DNA from: Defluviimonas sp. SAOS-178_SWC
GTDB lineage: Bacteria > Pseudomonadota > Alphaproteobacteria > Rhodobacterales > Rhodobacteraceae
Direction of reading: 5' to 3'
Length of the DNA: 64,000 nt
Assembly: GCF_039830135.1 (NCBI RefSeq)
Contig: NZ_CP156081.1
Location: 420,001-484,000 of the forward strand
The translations under genes and the position numbers were made by a program. Under the pieces are notes generated by a model. It saw nothing but the letters and a program-made list of their open reading frames with translations, made no database searches and was not told the origin of the DNA. Below are positions 35,666 to 45,273 of the stretch, in pieces (position 1 is the stretch's first letter; each line of letters opens with the position of its first letter).

Positions 35666-37438
35666 GTGAACCTGAGAGAAATGATCCGCGCCGGAAACGG
35701 CGATGTCAAAGCCGACCTGGTGGTCCGCAATGGCCAGTTGATCAACGTCGCCACAGCTGAAATCTATGCCGCCGAAGTTGCCATCAAGAGCGGGCATATT
35801 GTGGCGATCGGCGATGTCGAGTACTGCAAGGGACCCGACACCCGATATCACGACGTGGATGGGCGCTACCTGGCGCCGGGCCTGATCGACGGGCATCTTC
35901 ATGTCGAATGCTCCAAACTGTCTGTTTCGAGCTTCGCCGAACTCGTGGTTCCCTATGGCACCACGTCGATCGTGTCGGGCCTCGACCAGATCCTTGTGGT
36001 TTCGGGGCTCGACGGCGTCCGACATTTTCTGGACGAAGCCAATGCCGGGCCGATGACCATTCACTGGGGCGCCCCGTGCAAGACCCCCTACACGATGCCG
36101 CGTTCGACGGTGAATCACTATTTCGGACCCGACGATCACCGCGCGACGCATGAATGGCCCGAATGCATCGGCATCTGGGAAACGGTGCGCGAGTTCATCC
36201 AGGAAGAAGACGATCACGTTCTCGAGGCGCTGGAGATAGCCCGCAAGCACAAGCTGCCGGTCTTTGGCTGTTCCCCAATGTGCAAGGGATCGAAACTGGC
36301 ATCGTATGCCAGTGCGGGTATTCGCCTCGACCATGAAAGTTACGAAGTGACCGAGGCGCTGGAGAAGATGCGCAACGGAATGTTCATGCTGATCCGCGAA
36401 AGCTCGATCAGCCATTTCCTCGAGGAGAACATTCAGCTCGCCACCAAATACGTCCCCCTTGCGGATCACCGGATCAGCTTCTGCACCGACGATGTGGTGG
36501 CCACGGATGTGCTCAAGCGCGGGCATGTGGACAACATGGTGCGCATGGCCATCGCGGCCGGGGTTCCGCCGATGGCAGCGATCCAGATGGCGACGATCAA
36601 CAGCGCCGTGGCGTGCCAGATCGACCACAAGGTCGGATTGATCGCTCCGGGCCGCCAAGCCGACATCCTGCTGGTGGACAGCCCGGAGACGTTCAATGTC
36701 GAGCAGGTCATCGCCAAGGGTCGTTTCGTGGCCGAAGGCAACCGGATGATCGCGCCTGTCAGACGCCCCGCGCGCCCGGCCTTTCTGACCGAGACGATGA
36801 GGGTGGCGCCGGTCAGCCCCGAGGATCTGAAACTGCGTTCTGACGCCGAAGCGGTCAAGGTGCTGGCGATGAACATGTCGCGCGACGTTCCCTTCGTGCG
36901 CAATCGCCGGGATGCCGTCTTGAAGGTCGTCAACGGAGAAATTGCCCCCGATACCGAGCAGGACGTCCTGTATGTCTGCGTGGTCGAACGCTATGGCAAG
37001 ACGGGCAACCGGCCGGTCGCCTTCGTGTCGGGCTTCGGGCTGAAATACGGTGCGATGGCCACGTCGACGGCGCCGGATGACAACAATATCGTCTGCATCG
37101 GGACGAACGCCGACGATATGGCGGCTGCCATCAATTGGGTCATCCGGGAAGGCGGCGGTCAGGCCTTCGTGAAGGACGGCGAGGTTGTGGTCGGCCTGGA
37201 GCTGCCGATTGCCGGAATCGTTTCGGACATCGCCCCGAAAGAGATGGCGGCCAAGGAAGAAGCTCTCGATGCCGCCGCGAAGGCGGCGGGCTGTGAGCTG
37301 GAATGGCCGATCATGAACATGTTCGTGTTGTCGATCACTGCGATCCCCGAATACGCGATCACCGATCTGGGGGCTGTGGATTGTGTCGGGTTGAAGATCT
37401 TTGACCCGGTCTTGGAAGAACTGGAGTTGCAGGACTAG
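35666..37438 (+). CDS. adenine-deaminase-family amidohydrolase, divergent
   Basis: A 590-residue protein with the adenine deaminase layout: N-terminal beta sandwich with DLVVRNGQLINVATAE, a TIM barrel, then a C-terminal domain (FVSGFGLKYGAMATST, PIAGIVSD). HxH is kept (H77, H79, DGHLHVE), as are DHE 222-224 and TDD 274-276. The usual DPHE motif is GLDQ (105-108), and the GHAPG motif is GCSPMC (201-206), replacing His by Cys. It probably deaminates a modified purine or related base rather than adenine itself. GTG start chosen for GGGAG spacing and family N-terminus; 35603 is an alternative. First gene of the purine operon. Confidence 0.82.
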   Translation: MNLREMIRAGNGDVKADLVVRNGQLINVATAEIYAAEVAIKSGHIVAIGDVEYCKGPDTRYHDVDGRYLAPGLIDGHLHVECSKLSVSSFAELVVPYGTTSIVSGLDQILVVSGLDGVRHFLDEANAGPMTIHWGAPCKTPYTMPRSTVNHYFGPDDHRATHEWPECIGIWETVREFIQEEDDHVLEALEIARKHKLPVFGCSPMCKGSKLASYASAGIRLDHESYEVTEALEKMRNGMFMLIRESSISHFLEENIQLATKYVPLADHRISFCTDDVVATDVLKRGHVDNMVRMAIAAGVPPMAAIQMATINSAVACQIDHKVGLIAPGRQADILLVDSPETFNVEQVIAKGRFVAEGNRMIAPVRRPARPAFLTETMRVAPVSPEDLKLRSDAEAVKVLAMNMSRDVPFVRNRRDAVLKVVNGEIAPDTEQDVLYVCVVERYGKTGNRPVAFVSGFGLKYGAMATSTAPDDNNIVCIGTNADDMAAAINWVIREGGGQAFVKDGEVVVGLELPIAGIVSDIAPKEMAAKEEALDAAAKAAGCELEWPIMNMFVLSITAIPEYAITDLGAVDCVGLKIFDPVLEELELQD

Positions 37439-37473
37439 GCGATCCAGGACGAAGAACCATAGGGGAGTAAACC

Positions 37474-38487
37474 ATGAAAACGCTAATAAATATCGTGGCT
37501 GGTGCCACGCTTCTGGTCTCGACCGGCGGCTACGCGGCGGCCGAAGCGCCGACGGAACTCGGGATCGGTCTGATCCTGTCCACGGGTCCGGAGGCAGCAT
37601 GGGACGCAACCCTGCTGCGCGATATCGAGACTGTGGCAGAAGAAGCTCCTCACGGCCTCGATATCTCGTTCAAGAGCATCAACGGGGTCTGGGGCGAGGA
37701 AGCCCGCGACGCGATGGACCTTCTGGCCAAGACCGGCAAATACCAGATCATCTGGGCACACAGCAGCTATTCCGATCAGGTCAAGGCGCTACAGGAGAAA
37801 TACCCGGACATCCTGTTCGTCGTCGTCGGATCGGGCAATGAAGGTCTGGGCGGTAATTCCTACTGGGTCTACAAGCGGGTGCATGAACCGTCCTATCTGC
37901 TTGGCGTCATGGCGGGCCGGCTAACCAAAAGCGACGTGGTAGGTGTGGTCGGGCAGTTCCCGTCCGAGGATGTGAACGATCAGATCAACAGCTTCTTCGC
38001 CGGTGCGCGCGCGGTCAATCCTGACGTGAAGCGCAAGGTTGCCTTCATCGAAAGCTGGTACGATCCGGCCAAGGCCGACCAGTTCACCAATGCCCAGATC
38101 GCGGCGGGGGCGGATCTGACCTTCCAGCTGGTTGCCAGTTTCGAGAGCTGCGAGAAGGCCAAAATCATGTGTTTCGGCAATTACGTCGATGAAGGCGAAA
38201 CCTCGCCCGACTCGGTCGTTGCCAGCGCATTGATTTCCTGGAACCAGGATCTCAAATGGGTCATCGACGCGTGGTACGATCACGCCGCCAATGGCACGCC
38301 GTATGAAGGCAATACCAAAGAACACTGGATCCCCATGGCTGACGGCGGCTCGACGCTTTCCGGCTATCACACCTATGAAGACAAGCTGCCAGCAGAGCTG
38401 AAAGAAGAAGTCAGCGACCTTTCGGCGCAGATCTCCTCGGGCGAGCTGGAAATTCCGGTGGACCTGTCTCTGCCCACATCCGACTGA
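37474..38487 (+). CDS. BMP-family (PnrA-like) substrate-binding protein
   Basis: A 337-residue secreted binding protein of the Bmp/PnrA family, which bind purine nucleosides and related bases. Signal peptide residues 1-23 (ending AAA). Blocks seen: GWGEEARD-type early loop (NGVWGEEARDAMDLLA), VVVGSGNEGLGGNSYWVYKR, PSYLLGVMAGRLTKSDVVG and NPDVKRKVAFIESWYDPAKA. It sits between the deaminase gene and the ATPase; a hairpin after its stop may give it extra message. Confidence 0.92.
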   Translation: MKTLINIVAGATLLVSTGGYAAAEAPTELGIGLILSTGPEAAWDATLLRDIETVAEEAPHGLDISFKSINGVWGEEARDAMDLLAKTGKYQIIWAHSSYSDQVKALQEKYPDILFVVVGSGNEGLGGNSYWVYKRVHEPSYLLGVMAGRLTKSDVVGVVGQFPSEDVNDQINSFFAGARAVNPDVKRKVAFIESWYDPAKADQFTNAQIAAGADLTFQLVASFESCEKAKIMCFGNYVDEGETSPDSVVASALISWNQDLKWVIDAWYDHAANGTPYEGNTKEHWIPMADGGSTLSGYHTYEDKLPAELKEEVSDLSAQISSGELEIPVDLSLPTSD

Positions 38488-38495
38488 TCATCGTA

Positions 38496-38520
38496 AGGCC
38501 CCCGAAGTCGACGGGGGCCT
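38496..38520 (+). promoter_or_regulatory. intercistronic hairpin after the binding-protein gene
   Basis: A 9-bp perfect stem AGGCCCCCG/CGGGGGCCT with a 7-base loop, no T-run. Likely stabilises the binding-protein mRNA or attenuates the transport genes. Confidence 0.65.
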
Positions 38521-38541
38521 CCATCCGATAGGTCCAGACCG

Positions 38542-40050
38542 ATGAACACTCCGACCCTCCAGGTGCGCGGTATCTGCAAGAGCTTCGGCCCAGTCCGCGC
38601 CAACCACGATATCAGCCTCTCCGTCGACGCAGGCGAGCTTCTGTGCCTGTTCGGAGAGAACGGTGCCGGAAAGTCCACGCTGTCCGCGTGCCTGACCGGA
38701 CTCTATCGGCCTGACAGCGGTGAAATCCTGCTGCACGGCGAACGGCTGCACCTTTCCTCGGCTGCGGATGCGATCCGCAAGGGCATCGGCCTCGTGCATC
38801 AGCATTTCGTTCTCGTCCCGGATTTCACGGTCCTTGAAAACATCGTCATCGGTTCCGAACGGGGTGTCATCGTCCGATATGCGGAAGCCGAGGCCAAGCT
38901 GCGCCAGATCTGCCAAACCTATGATATCGACATCGACCCGAACGCGCTGGTGGGAGACCTTTCGGTAGGCGAACAGCAATGGGCGGAGTTGCTCAAGGCG
39001 CTGTATTTCGACGCGAAGGTGCTGATCCTCGACGAGCCGACTGCAACGCTCGACATTGAAAACTCCCGCAAGCTCTTTCGGATCATCGACAAGCTCAAGG
39101 CGGATGGCGTGGCCCTCATCCTGATCTCGCATTTCCTCGACGAGGTGATGCAGGCGGACAAAGTGGCGGTCCTGCGGCAGGGCGAGGTGATCGGCATCAC
39201 GCCGACGGCAGAGACGACACCGCAGGAACTGACCCGCATGATGGTCGGACGTGATCTGAAGCCGCAGGTCCGGCAGGCAACGCCGGTCGGCGCCCCCCGC
39301 CTGGTGCTCGAAAACGTCACGGTGGCGGGGCCGGGCGATGTCCCGGCGCTCGACTCGGTGTCCCTGACCGTACACGCGGGAGAAATTCTGGGCATCGCCG
39401 GTGTCGCGGGCAACGGGCAGAATCCGCTGATGGAGGTGATCGCCGGTGTGCGCAAACCCGCATCGGGCCGGATCACGCTGGATGGCACGGTGATCGGAGG
39501 CGGGAATGCCCGCTCCATCAAGGATATGGGCCTTGGCCACATCCCCGACGATCGCTTCGCTCAAGCCCTCGTGCGCGATCTGTCGATCGAGGAGAACCTG
39601 ATCCTCGGCGATCACAGGGACGGTTTCGCACGGAAAGGCTTCCTCGATTTCGACAAGATCCGCGCAAATGCCGGCAAGATGATCGAGGAGTTCCGGATTT
39701 CCGCACCGTCGCCCGAAACGCTTGTGCGAAACCTGTCGGGCGGGAACGCGCAGCGTGTCATCCTGGCGCGGGAGAAACGCCTGGCCACGAAGGTTCTGCT
39801 GGCCAATCAACCGACCCGGGGCCTCGATGTCGGCGTGATCGAGTATATCTACATGCGTCTGCTTGAAAAACGCGCCGAAGGGGTCTCTGTCCTGATCGCC
39901 TCGTCCGAGCTGCGGGATCTGCTGAACTTGTGCGATCGCATCGGCGTGTTGTTCCAGGGCCGTCTGATGGGCATCGTCGACGCCAGGAATACCAATCTCG
40001 AGGAGATCGGGCTTCTGATGGCCGGCCGGCCGCTGGAGAATGCGGCATGA
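38542..40050 (+). CDS. nucleoside-type ABC importer ATPase (double NBD)
   Basis: A 502-residue ATPase with two nucleotide-binding domains, as in NupA/RbsA. The first is canonical (GENGAGKST, LSVGEQQWAELLKAL, VLILDEPTATL). The second has the degenerate Walker A GVAGNGQNPLM and signature LSGGNAQRVILAREKR, usual in this class. The stop overlaps the first permease by ATGA. Confidence 0.94.
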   Translation: MNTPTLQVRGICKSFGPVRANHDISLSVDAGELLCLFGENGAGKSTLSACLTGLYRPDSGEILLHGERLHLSSAADAIRKGIGLVHQHFVLVPDFTVLENIVIGSERGVIVRYAEAEAKLRQICQTYDIDIDPNALVGDLSVGEQQWAELLKALYFDAKVLILDEPTATLDIENSRKLFRIIDKLKADGVALILISHFLDEVMQADKVAVLRQGEVIGITPTAETTPQELTRMMVGRDLKPQVRQATPVGAPRLVLENVTVAGPGDVPALDSVSLTVHAGEILGIAGVAGNGQNPLMEVIAGVRKPASGRITLDGTVIGGGNARSIKDMGLGHIPDDRFAQALVRDLSIEENLILGDHRDGFARKGFLDFDKIRANAGKMIEEFRISAPSPETLVRNLSGGNAQRVILAREKRLATKVLLANQPTRGLDVGVIEYIYMRLLEKRAEGVSVLIASSELRDLLNLCDRIGVLFQGRLMGIVDARNTNLEEIGLLMAGRPLENAA

Positions 40051-41117
40051 TCGAGATCACATCGCGACAGTCCGCCGGCTGGCAAATCACGCTGGCGGCC
40101 TATGTGCTGGCGCTGCTTTTGGGATTTGCACTTTCCTCTCTGCTGGTCCTGGCGAGCGGTGCCAGCGTTACCGAAGGGTTCAGTGCCCTTTACGAAGGTG
40201 CGTTCGGTTCTCGCGAGGCGATTCTGCAAAGCCTCGTCGCCGCGACGCCGCTGATCTTCACCGGTCTGGCGACGGTCATCGCCTTTCGCGCTGAAATCTG
40301 GAGCATCGGCCAGGAAGGGCAGATGTTCGCAGGGGCCATGTGCGGCTATTGGGCAAGCCTCCACATGGGCGGCATGACCGTGTGGATCGCGGTGCCCGTC
40401 ATCATCATCGCTGCGATCTCTGGCGGGGCGGCACTCGGCGGATTTTGCGGCTGGCTGAAAACCCGCTTTGAGGTGAACGAGATCATTTCGACGGTGATGC
40501 TGAACTATGTTGTCATCTACCTGCTGTCCTACCTTCTGGCCGGCGGGCCGTGGACCGAAGAAGGTACGACCTCCTATCATCAGACGCCGATCCTGGCGGA
40601 GAATTTCCATCTTCCGTTGCTTCTCGACGACGTGAAGCTGCATATCGGTTTCCTGCTGGCGCTGCTCGCCGCGGCGGTTTGCTGGATCATCATCAAGAAG
40701 ACGCCTTTGGGATTCGAGCTTCGCGCACTGGGGTTCAACCCCACCGCCCTGCGGTTCAAGGGCGTCGACGTATCCCGCACCGTGCTGATCGTCATGTGTC
40801 TCAGCGGCGGGCTCGCGGCAATGGCGGGCGTGTCGGAAATCTTCGGCGTCAACTACCGCCTGCGTGGCGACGTCATGACGGGGCTGGGCTTTACCGGCAT
40901 CATCGTCGGCATGATTGGCGGGCTTAACCCGATCGGCGCGGTGATTGCGGCGCTGCTCTTCGGGGCGCTGACCAACGGATCACTCTACATGAGCGTGCTG
41001 TCGGATATTCCGCCCTCGCTCGTACCGGCCATGCAGGGGATTTTGCTGCTCTGTTTCCTGAGTGCGGCGGTCCTTGTCCGATATTCGATCCGGTTTCGGA
41101 GGCCCGCCAATGTCTGA
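40047..41117 (+). CDS. nucleoside-type ABC importer permease 1
   Basis: A 356-residue membrane permease (BPD_transp_2 family, NupP-like), about nine hydrophobic segments. The family motif EIWSIGQEGQMFAGAMCGYW is near residue 85, and FEVNEIISTVMLNYVVIYLL follows. It forms the channel with the next gene, whose start lies 8 bases before this stop. Confidence 0.92.
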   Translation: MIEITSRQSAGWQITLAAYVLALLLGFALSSLLVLASGASVTEGFSALYEGAFGSREAILQSLVAATPLIFTGLATVIAFRAEIWSIGQEGQMFAGAMCGYWASLHMGGMTVWIAVPVIIIAAISGGAALGGFCGWLKTRFEVNEIISTVMLNYVVIYLLSYLLAGGPWTEEGTTSYHQTPILAENFHLPLLLDDVKLHIGFLLALLAAAVCWIIIKKTPLGFELRALGFNPTALRFKGVDVSRTVLIVMCLSGGLAAMAGVSEIFGVNYRLRGDVMTGLGFTGIIVGMIGGLNPIGAVIAALLFGALTNGSLYMSVLSDIPPSLVPAMQGILLLCFLSAAVLVRYSIRFRRPANV

Positions 41118-42042
41118 ATTGCTGTCACCCGAAATCCTGATGTCGATCTTGACCGCATCGGTGGGCGTGGCGACCGTGATCCTGCTGGCGGCTTTGGGCG
41201 AACTTGTGACAGAGCGCTCAGGCATCTGGAATATGGGGGTCGAGGGTACCATGCTGACCGGCTGCCTGATCGCCTATCTGGTGATGACGGGTACCGGCTC
41301 GCCGGTTGCTGCCGCCCTGGTCGCGATGGTTGCAGGTTTGGCAGTGGGTCTCTTGATCGGATTCATGACGATCACCCTGCGGGTGGATCATTTCGTCACC
41401 GGTCTCGGCTTCAACCTGCTGGCCAGCGGGCTTACGCTGTTCTGGTTTCGCAGCTATGTGGGCGGGGCCAGCCCGCCGACCTATTCCACCATCGACCGCG
41501 TGCCTGTTCCGCTTCTGTCGAAGATTCCCGTGGTCGGGCCAATTCTCTTCGATCAGCACCTGCTGACCTACATCACGTTCCTGAGCGTGCCTGTCATCGC
41601 TTTCTTCCTGCGGCGAACGACCTACGGGCTGGAAACACGCGCCGCCGGGGAAAACCCGCAGTTCCTCGAGGCGAAAGGGCTGTCGGTGGCGACCCGGCAA
41701 TACAGCGCGGTCTTGTTCGGCTCGGCCCTGACGGCGCTAGGCGGGGCTTTCCTGATGCTCGCCTTTGCCGATCAGTTCCGCCCGGATATTTCCGGCGGCC
41801 GGGGCTGGCTTGCGATCGTCGCCGTCATCGCCGGCAACTGGCGCCCCGCGCGCACGATGGTCGCCGTCCTGATCTTTGCCATTCTGGACAGCGTGGCCGT
41901 ACATGCCCAGGGTGTCGGTGTTAACATTCCCTACCAATTCTTCCTGATGCTACCCTATGTGGCGTCGATCCTGCTGCTGGTGTTCATCCGAAGCCGATCG
42001 GGCCAGCCCGCCAAACTCGGCGTACCCTATCTGAGACATTAG
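41110..42042 (+). CDS. nucleoside-type ABC importer permease 2
   Basis: A 310-residue BPD_transp_2 permease (NupQ-like). ERSGIWNMGVEGTMLTGCLI is the counterpart of the first permease's motif, and VDHFVTGLGFNLLASGLTLF follows. About eight membrane segments. It completes the BMP-type importer, 13 bases before the second deaminase gene. Confidence 0.92.
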   Translation: MSELLSPEILMSILTASVGVATVILLAALGELVTERSGIWNMGVEGTMLTGCLIAYLVMTGTGSPVAAALVAMVAGLAVGLLIGFMTITLRVDHFVTGLGFNLLASGLTLFWFRSYVGGASPPTYSTIDRVPVPLLSKIPVVGPILFDQHLLTYITFLSVPVIAFFLRRTTYGLETRAAGENPQFLEAKGLSVATRQYSAVLFGSALTALGGAFLMLAFADQFRPDISGGRGWLAIVAVIAGNWRPARTMVAVLIFAILDSVAVHAQGVGVNIPYQFFLMLPYVASILLLVFIRSRSGQPAKLGVPYLRH

Positions 42043-42055
42043 CCTAGAGGTGATC

Positions 42056-43846
42056 ATGCCTGTTCAAACCTGGACCGAGGCCGCCCCCCGCCTGATCGAC
42101 GTGGCGACGGGACGGAAAGCCGCCGATACCGTCGTGCGTGGCGGAAAATGGGTCAACGTCTATTCGGGCGAGATCATTCCGCGAACCGATATCGCCATCG
42201 CCGCCGGACGTATCGCCTATGTCGGCCCGGACGCCAGCCATGCGGTCGGACCGGAGACGAAGATCATCGAGGCCAAGGGCCGTTACATGGTGCCGGGGTT
42301 GTGCGACGCGCACATGCATGTGGAAAGCGGCATGGTCACGGTGACCGAATTCGCCCGCGCCGTGATCCCGCATGGCACCACGTCCATGTTCATCGACCCG
42401 CACGAAATAGCCAATGTGCTGGGGCTGAAGGGCGTGAAGGTCATGCATGATGATGCCGCGCGCCTGCCGATCAACGTGCAGGTGCAGATACCCTCCTGCG
42501 TACCTTCGGCTCCGGGGCTAGAGAATGCCGGGGCGGATCTGTCGGTTGAAGACGTGATGGAAGCGCTGAACTGGCCGCAGGTTTGCGGACTGGGTGAAAT
42601 GATGAACTTCCCGGGCGTGGCGATGAACGATCCGAAGATGCTGGGCGAAATCGGTGCCACGCAGGAAGCGCGAAAGACCGTGGGCGGGCACTATGCATCG
42701 CCCGATCTTGGCTTGATGTTTCACGGCTATGTTGCCGGGGGCCCGGCCGACGACCATGAAGGTACCCGCAAGGAAGACCCGATCGCCCGCGTGCGGCAGG
42801 GAATGCGCGCCATGCTGCGGCTCGGTTCGGCCTGGTACGACGTGGCCGAACAGATCAAGGCCGTCACCGAGGATGGCATGGATCCCAGGAATTTCATCCT
42901 TTGCACGGATGACAGCCATTCCGGCACATTGGTGCGCGATGGTCATATGAACCGGGTTGTCCGCCATGCCATCGCGCAAGGGCTGAAGCCGATTACCGCC
43001 ATTCAGATGGCCACGCTGAACACTGCACAGCATTTCGGCATGGAGCGCGACATCGGTTCCATCGCACCGGGGCGGCGGGCGGATATCATCCTGACCTCGG
43101 ACCTGGCCTTGCTGCCGGTGGAACTTGTGATCGCGCAGGGAGAAATCGTGGCCGAGGACGGAGTGCTCAGCGCTGATATTCCCGAAGCGGACTATCCTGC
43201 CTTCTGCCGCAACACGGTCAAGCTCGGCCGCGCGCTTTCGGCCGATGACTTCGACATTTTCGCTCCCGAAGGCGCTCAGCAGGTGCGGGCGCGCGTGATC
43301 GGCGTGATCGAAAACCAGGCCCCCACACGGGCGCTGGAAATGTCCTTGCCGGTCAGAAACGGCCTGGTGCAAATGGACGCGGACAAGGACGTTTGCCAAA
43401 TTGCCCTGGTGGAACGGCATCGCGGAACCGGCGGCGTCGTCAACGGGTTTGTCTCGGGTTTTGGCTATGACAAGCCCTGCGCGGTCGCCTCGACCGTGGC
43501 CCATGACAGCCATCATATGATCGTCGTCGGCACCTCGAAGCTAGATATGGCGGCAGCGGCCAACCATCTTGGTAAGATCGGGGGCGGCATTACCGTCTTC
43601 TCGGAAGGTCAGGAACTGGCCACGGTCGAATTGCCAATTGCCGGCCTGATGTCCGACGAGCGTGCTGAAGTTGTTGCCGGAAAGGCAGCTGCAATGATAG
43701 AGGCCATGGAGGCCTGCGGCTGCATTTTGAACAACGCATATATGCAGCATTCGCTTCTGGCACTCGTCGTTATCCCTGAGATCCGTATTTCGGATCTGGG
43801 GATCATCGACGTTACGACATTCAAAAAAGTTGATCTTCTTGTCTGA
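42056..43846 (+). CDS. adenine deaminase
   Basis: A 596-residue enzyme closer to classical adenine deaminase (adenine to hypoxanthine plus ammonia) than the first operon gene. HxH at H86/H88 (DAHMHVE), intact DPHE at 114-117, DHE at 233-235 and TDD at 284-286. The C-terminal domain has GGVVNGFVSGFGYDKPCAVA and ELPIAGLMSDERAEVVAGKA. The usual GHAPG segment reads GGHYASPD. ATG at 42056 with TAGAGG ahead is chosen over the GTG at 42050. Last gene of the purine operon. Confidence 0.88.
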   Translation: MPVQTWTEAAPRLIDVATGRKAADTVVRGGKWVNVYSGEIIPRTDIAIAAGRIAYVGPDASHAVGPETKIIEAKGRYMVPGLCDAHMHVESGMVTVTEFARAVIPHGTTSMFIDPHEIANVLGLKGVKVMHDDAARLPINVQVQIPSCVPSAPGLENAGADLSVEDVMEALNWPQVCGLGEMMNFPGVAMNDPKMLGEIGATQEARKTVGGHYASPDLGLMFHGYVAGGPADDHEGTRKEDPIARVRQGMRAMLRLGSAWYDVAEQIKAVTEDGMDPRNFILCTDDSHSGTLVRDGHMNRVVRHAIAQGLKPITAIQMATLNTAQHFGMERDIGSIAPGRRADIILTSDLALLPVELVIAQGEIVAEDGVLSADIPEADYPAFCRNTVKLGRALSADDFDIFAPEGAQQVRARVIGVIENQAPTRALEMSLPVRNGLVQMDADKDVCQIALVERHRGTGGVVNGFVSGFGYDKPCAVASTVAHDSHHMIVVGTSKLDMAAAANHLGKIGGGITVFSEGQELATVELPIAGLMSDERAEVVAGKAAAMIEAMEACGCILNNAYMQHSLLALVVIPEIRISDLGIIDVTTFKKVDLLV

Positions 43847-44097
43847 GCGGTGGTCACCACATTTAGTGGAGTGTGGAAGGCAGATTCCGAGCGAATTCAA
43901 TTGAGCGGGGTAGGGCGGTCTCGTAGCGTGGGGGGACGACGAACAAGGTGTTTTCAGAAGAATCTGATCTGCTACGCTCGCGCCGGCTCGGTTGTTGTTC
44001 TCGTCGGCGCTCTGCAAGGTCTTTTCCCTTACAGATCAAGTTTTTGTGTCCAATTTCGACAGTAAGAGGCAGGAAGGGGCGGCTAGGCCCGATTCCT
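43847..44097. other. junction DNA between purine operon and IS110 fragment
   Basis: A 251-base stretch with no gene. It contains short IS6-end-like strings (GTGTTTTCAGAAGAATCTGAT near 43950), suggesting further eroded IS ends. Confidence 0.35.
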
Positions 44098-44589
44098 CTG
44101 ACATTACCGACCTTGGGGATTCAGCTCGAAACTCTCGCTTTAGAAATCCGCAGCATCGAGCGTCAGTTGTTGGCGTGGCATCGGCAGAACCTGGCCAGCC
44201 AGCGGCTCGAGACGATCCCGGGCGTGGGCATCATCACCGCCACTGCCATCGCAGCGAGCGCTCCGGACCCATCCGTTTTCAAATCGGGGCGTCAGTTTGC
44301 GGCCTGGCTCGGGCTTGTGCCGCGACAGAACTCGTCGGGAGGCAAGGACCGGCTAGGGCGGGTGTCGAAGATGGGCAACGGCTACCTGCGTCGATTGCTT
44401 GTTGTAGACGCCACCTCCGTCACACGACGGGCGCCAAACATCGATACACGAACAGGCGCTTGGGTCCGGTCTCTGCTGGAACGCAAACCGACACGGCTTG
44501 TTACCGTGGCTATCGCAAACAAGACGGCGCGGACCGCATGGGCGCTGCTTTCGAAGGGAGAGCCCTACAGGGCCTCACCGGCCAACTGA
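44098..44589 (+). pseudogene. IS110-family transposase, C-terminal part
   Basis: Codes for the Transposase_20 (IS116/IS110/IS902) domain only: RLETIPGVGIITATAIAASA (helix-hairpin-helix), FKSGRQFAAWLGLVPRQNSS, GKDRLGRVSKMGNGYLRRLL, and the family C-terminus VTVAIANKTARTAWALLSKG. The N-terminal RuvC-like DEDD domain is gone. Downstream comes a noncoding end that recurs at 46803. Confidence 0.85.
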
Positions 44590-44685
44590 CCGAAAAAGGA
44601 ATGCATCCGGCGACCCAATGGCGCCGCGACGAGATGCAAGGGCAGAAGAGAGTGATGATGAGCGAACGGGACCGCTGCCGGGACA

Positions 44686-44872
44686 CCCCGAGGTGCTGTC
44701 AGGGCCTTCAAGCTCGTCCGTCTGATAGGGACCCGGTACGCGGACTTCATCAAGGCCAGCGGTCAGACGGACCGCATCAACCGGCCGGACACATGACCGC
44801 CACCCGCAACGCTCATCCGATGCTCAAATCAACCCTTGCGCAAACGGAGCCGTCCACACATGACAGCACCCA
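44686..44872 (+). ncRNA. IS110-type 3' noncoding end, copy 1 (candidate guide RNA)
   Basis: A 187-base segment repeated at 46803-46989 with one mismatch (44863 A against 46980 G). A perfect 10-bp dyad GTCCGTCTGA (44716-44725) / TCAGACGGAC (44763-44772) encloses 37 bases. Its place, behind an IS110-family transposase end, is where IS1111-type members encode their bridge/seek RNA. The RNA role is inference. Confidence 0.5.
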
Positions 44873-44874
44873 AT

Positions 44875-44955
44875 GATGTCGAAACCCTTAGGACGTTCGG
44901 AGCCGCCGTGAACTACATCCGGGCGACGCGGGATCTGACGGGCACTGCCGCCTGA
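44875..44955 (+). pseudogene. acyl carrier protein, C-terminal fragment
   Basis: Twenty-six codons plus stop that align with the end of the ACP at 7546-7800: DVETLRTFGAAVNYIRATRD against DVVETLRTFEAAVNYVRANR. It begins 3 bases after the IS110-type noncoding end, so the element apparently landed in, or recombined with, a second ACP gene. No start, no phosphopantetheine site. Confidence 0.8.
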
Positions 44956-44956
44956 C

Positions 44957-45273
44957 ACACTCAGCCGGCGGTCCGCTTGCACTACCGAGATTGGTCGTTG
45001 TTGGGCAGGCTCGATCGCTTCTTTTCGTCATCGCGTTTGGAACCGAGCCGATGAACACGAAACAGGTCGTGCTTCGATCAGCCCGGTGTCTTCTCAGTTC
45101 CTGTTCTCAGGTCTTGTCAGATTTAATCGCTGATGTATGTTTCGAGATGGGAATTTCAGTGCCGATCTTCGTCGCATGCTTGACCACGGTCCAGCAAACA
45201 TAGGGATTGTTCCCCAGCGTCAGAGCAGGGCGGCGGGGAAGAACGGGCCCCAACTTTTGCTCTGACAGTACCC
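44957..45273. other. intergenic debris
   Basis: No gene recognised. The DNA between the ACP fragment and the truncated binding protein has lower GC than its surroundings and contains no clear IS end or promoter. Confidence 0.3.

Noticed and set aside
35585..37609. 674-codon minus-strand ORF opposite the first deaminase gene
   Set aside because: Mirror frame of a real amidohydrolase, rich in His/Arg/Asp as expected for antisense of high-GC coding DNA.
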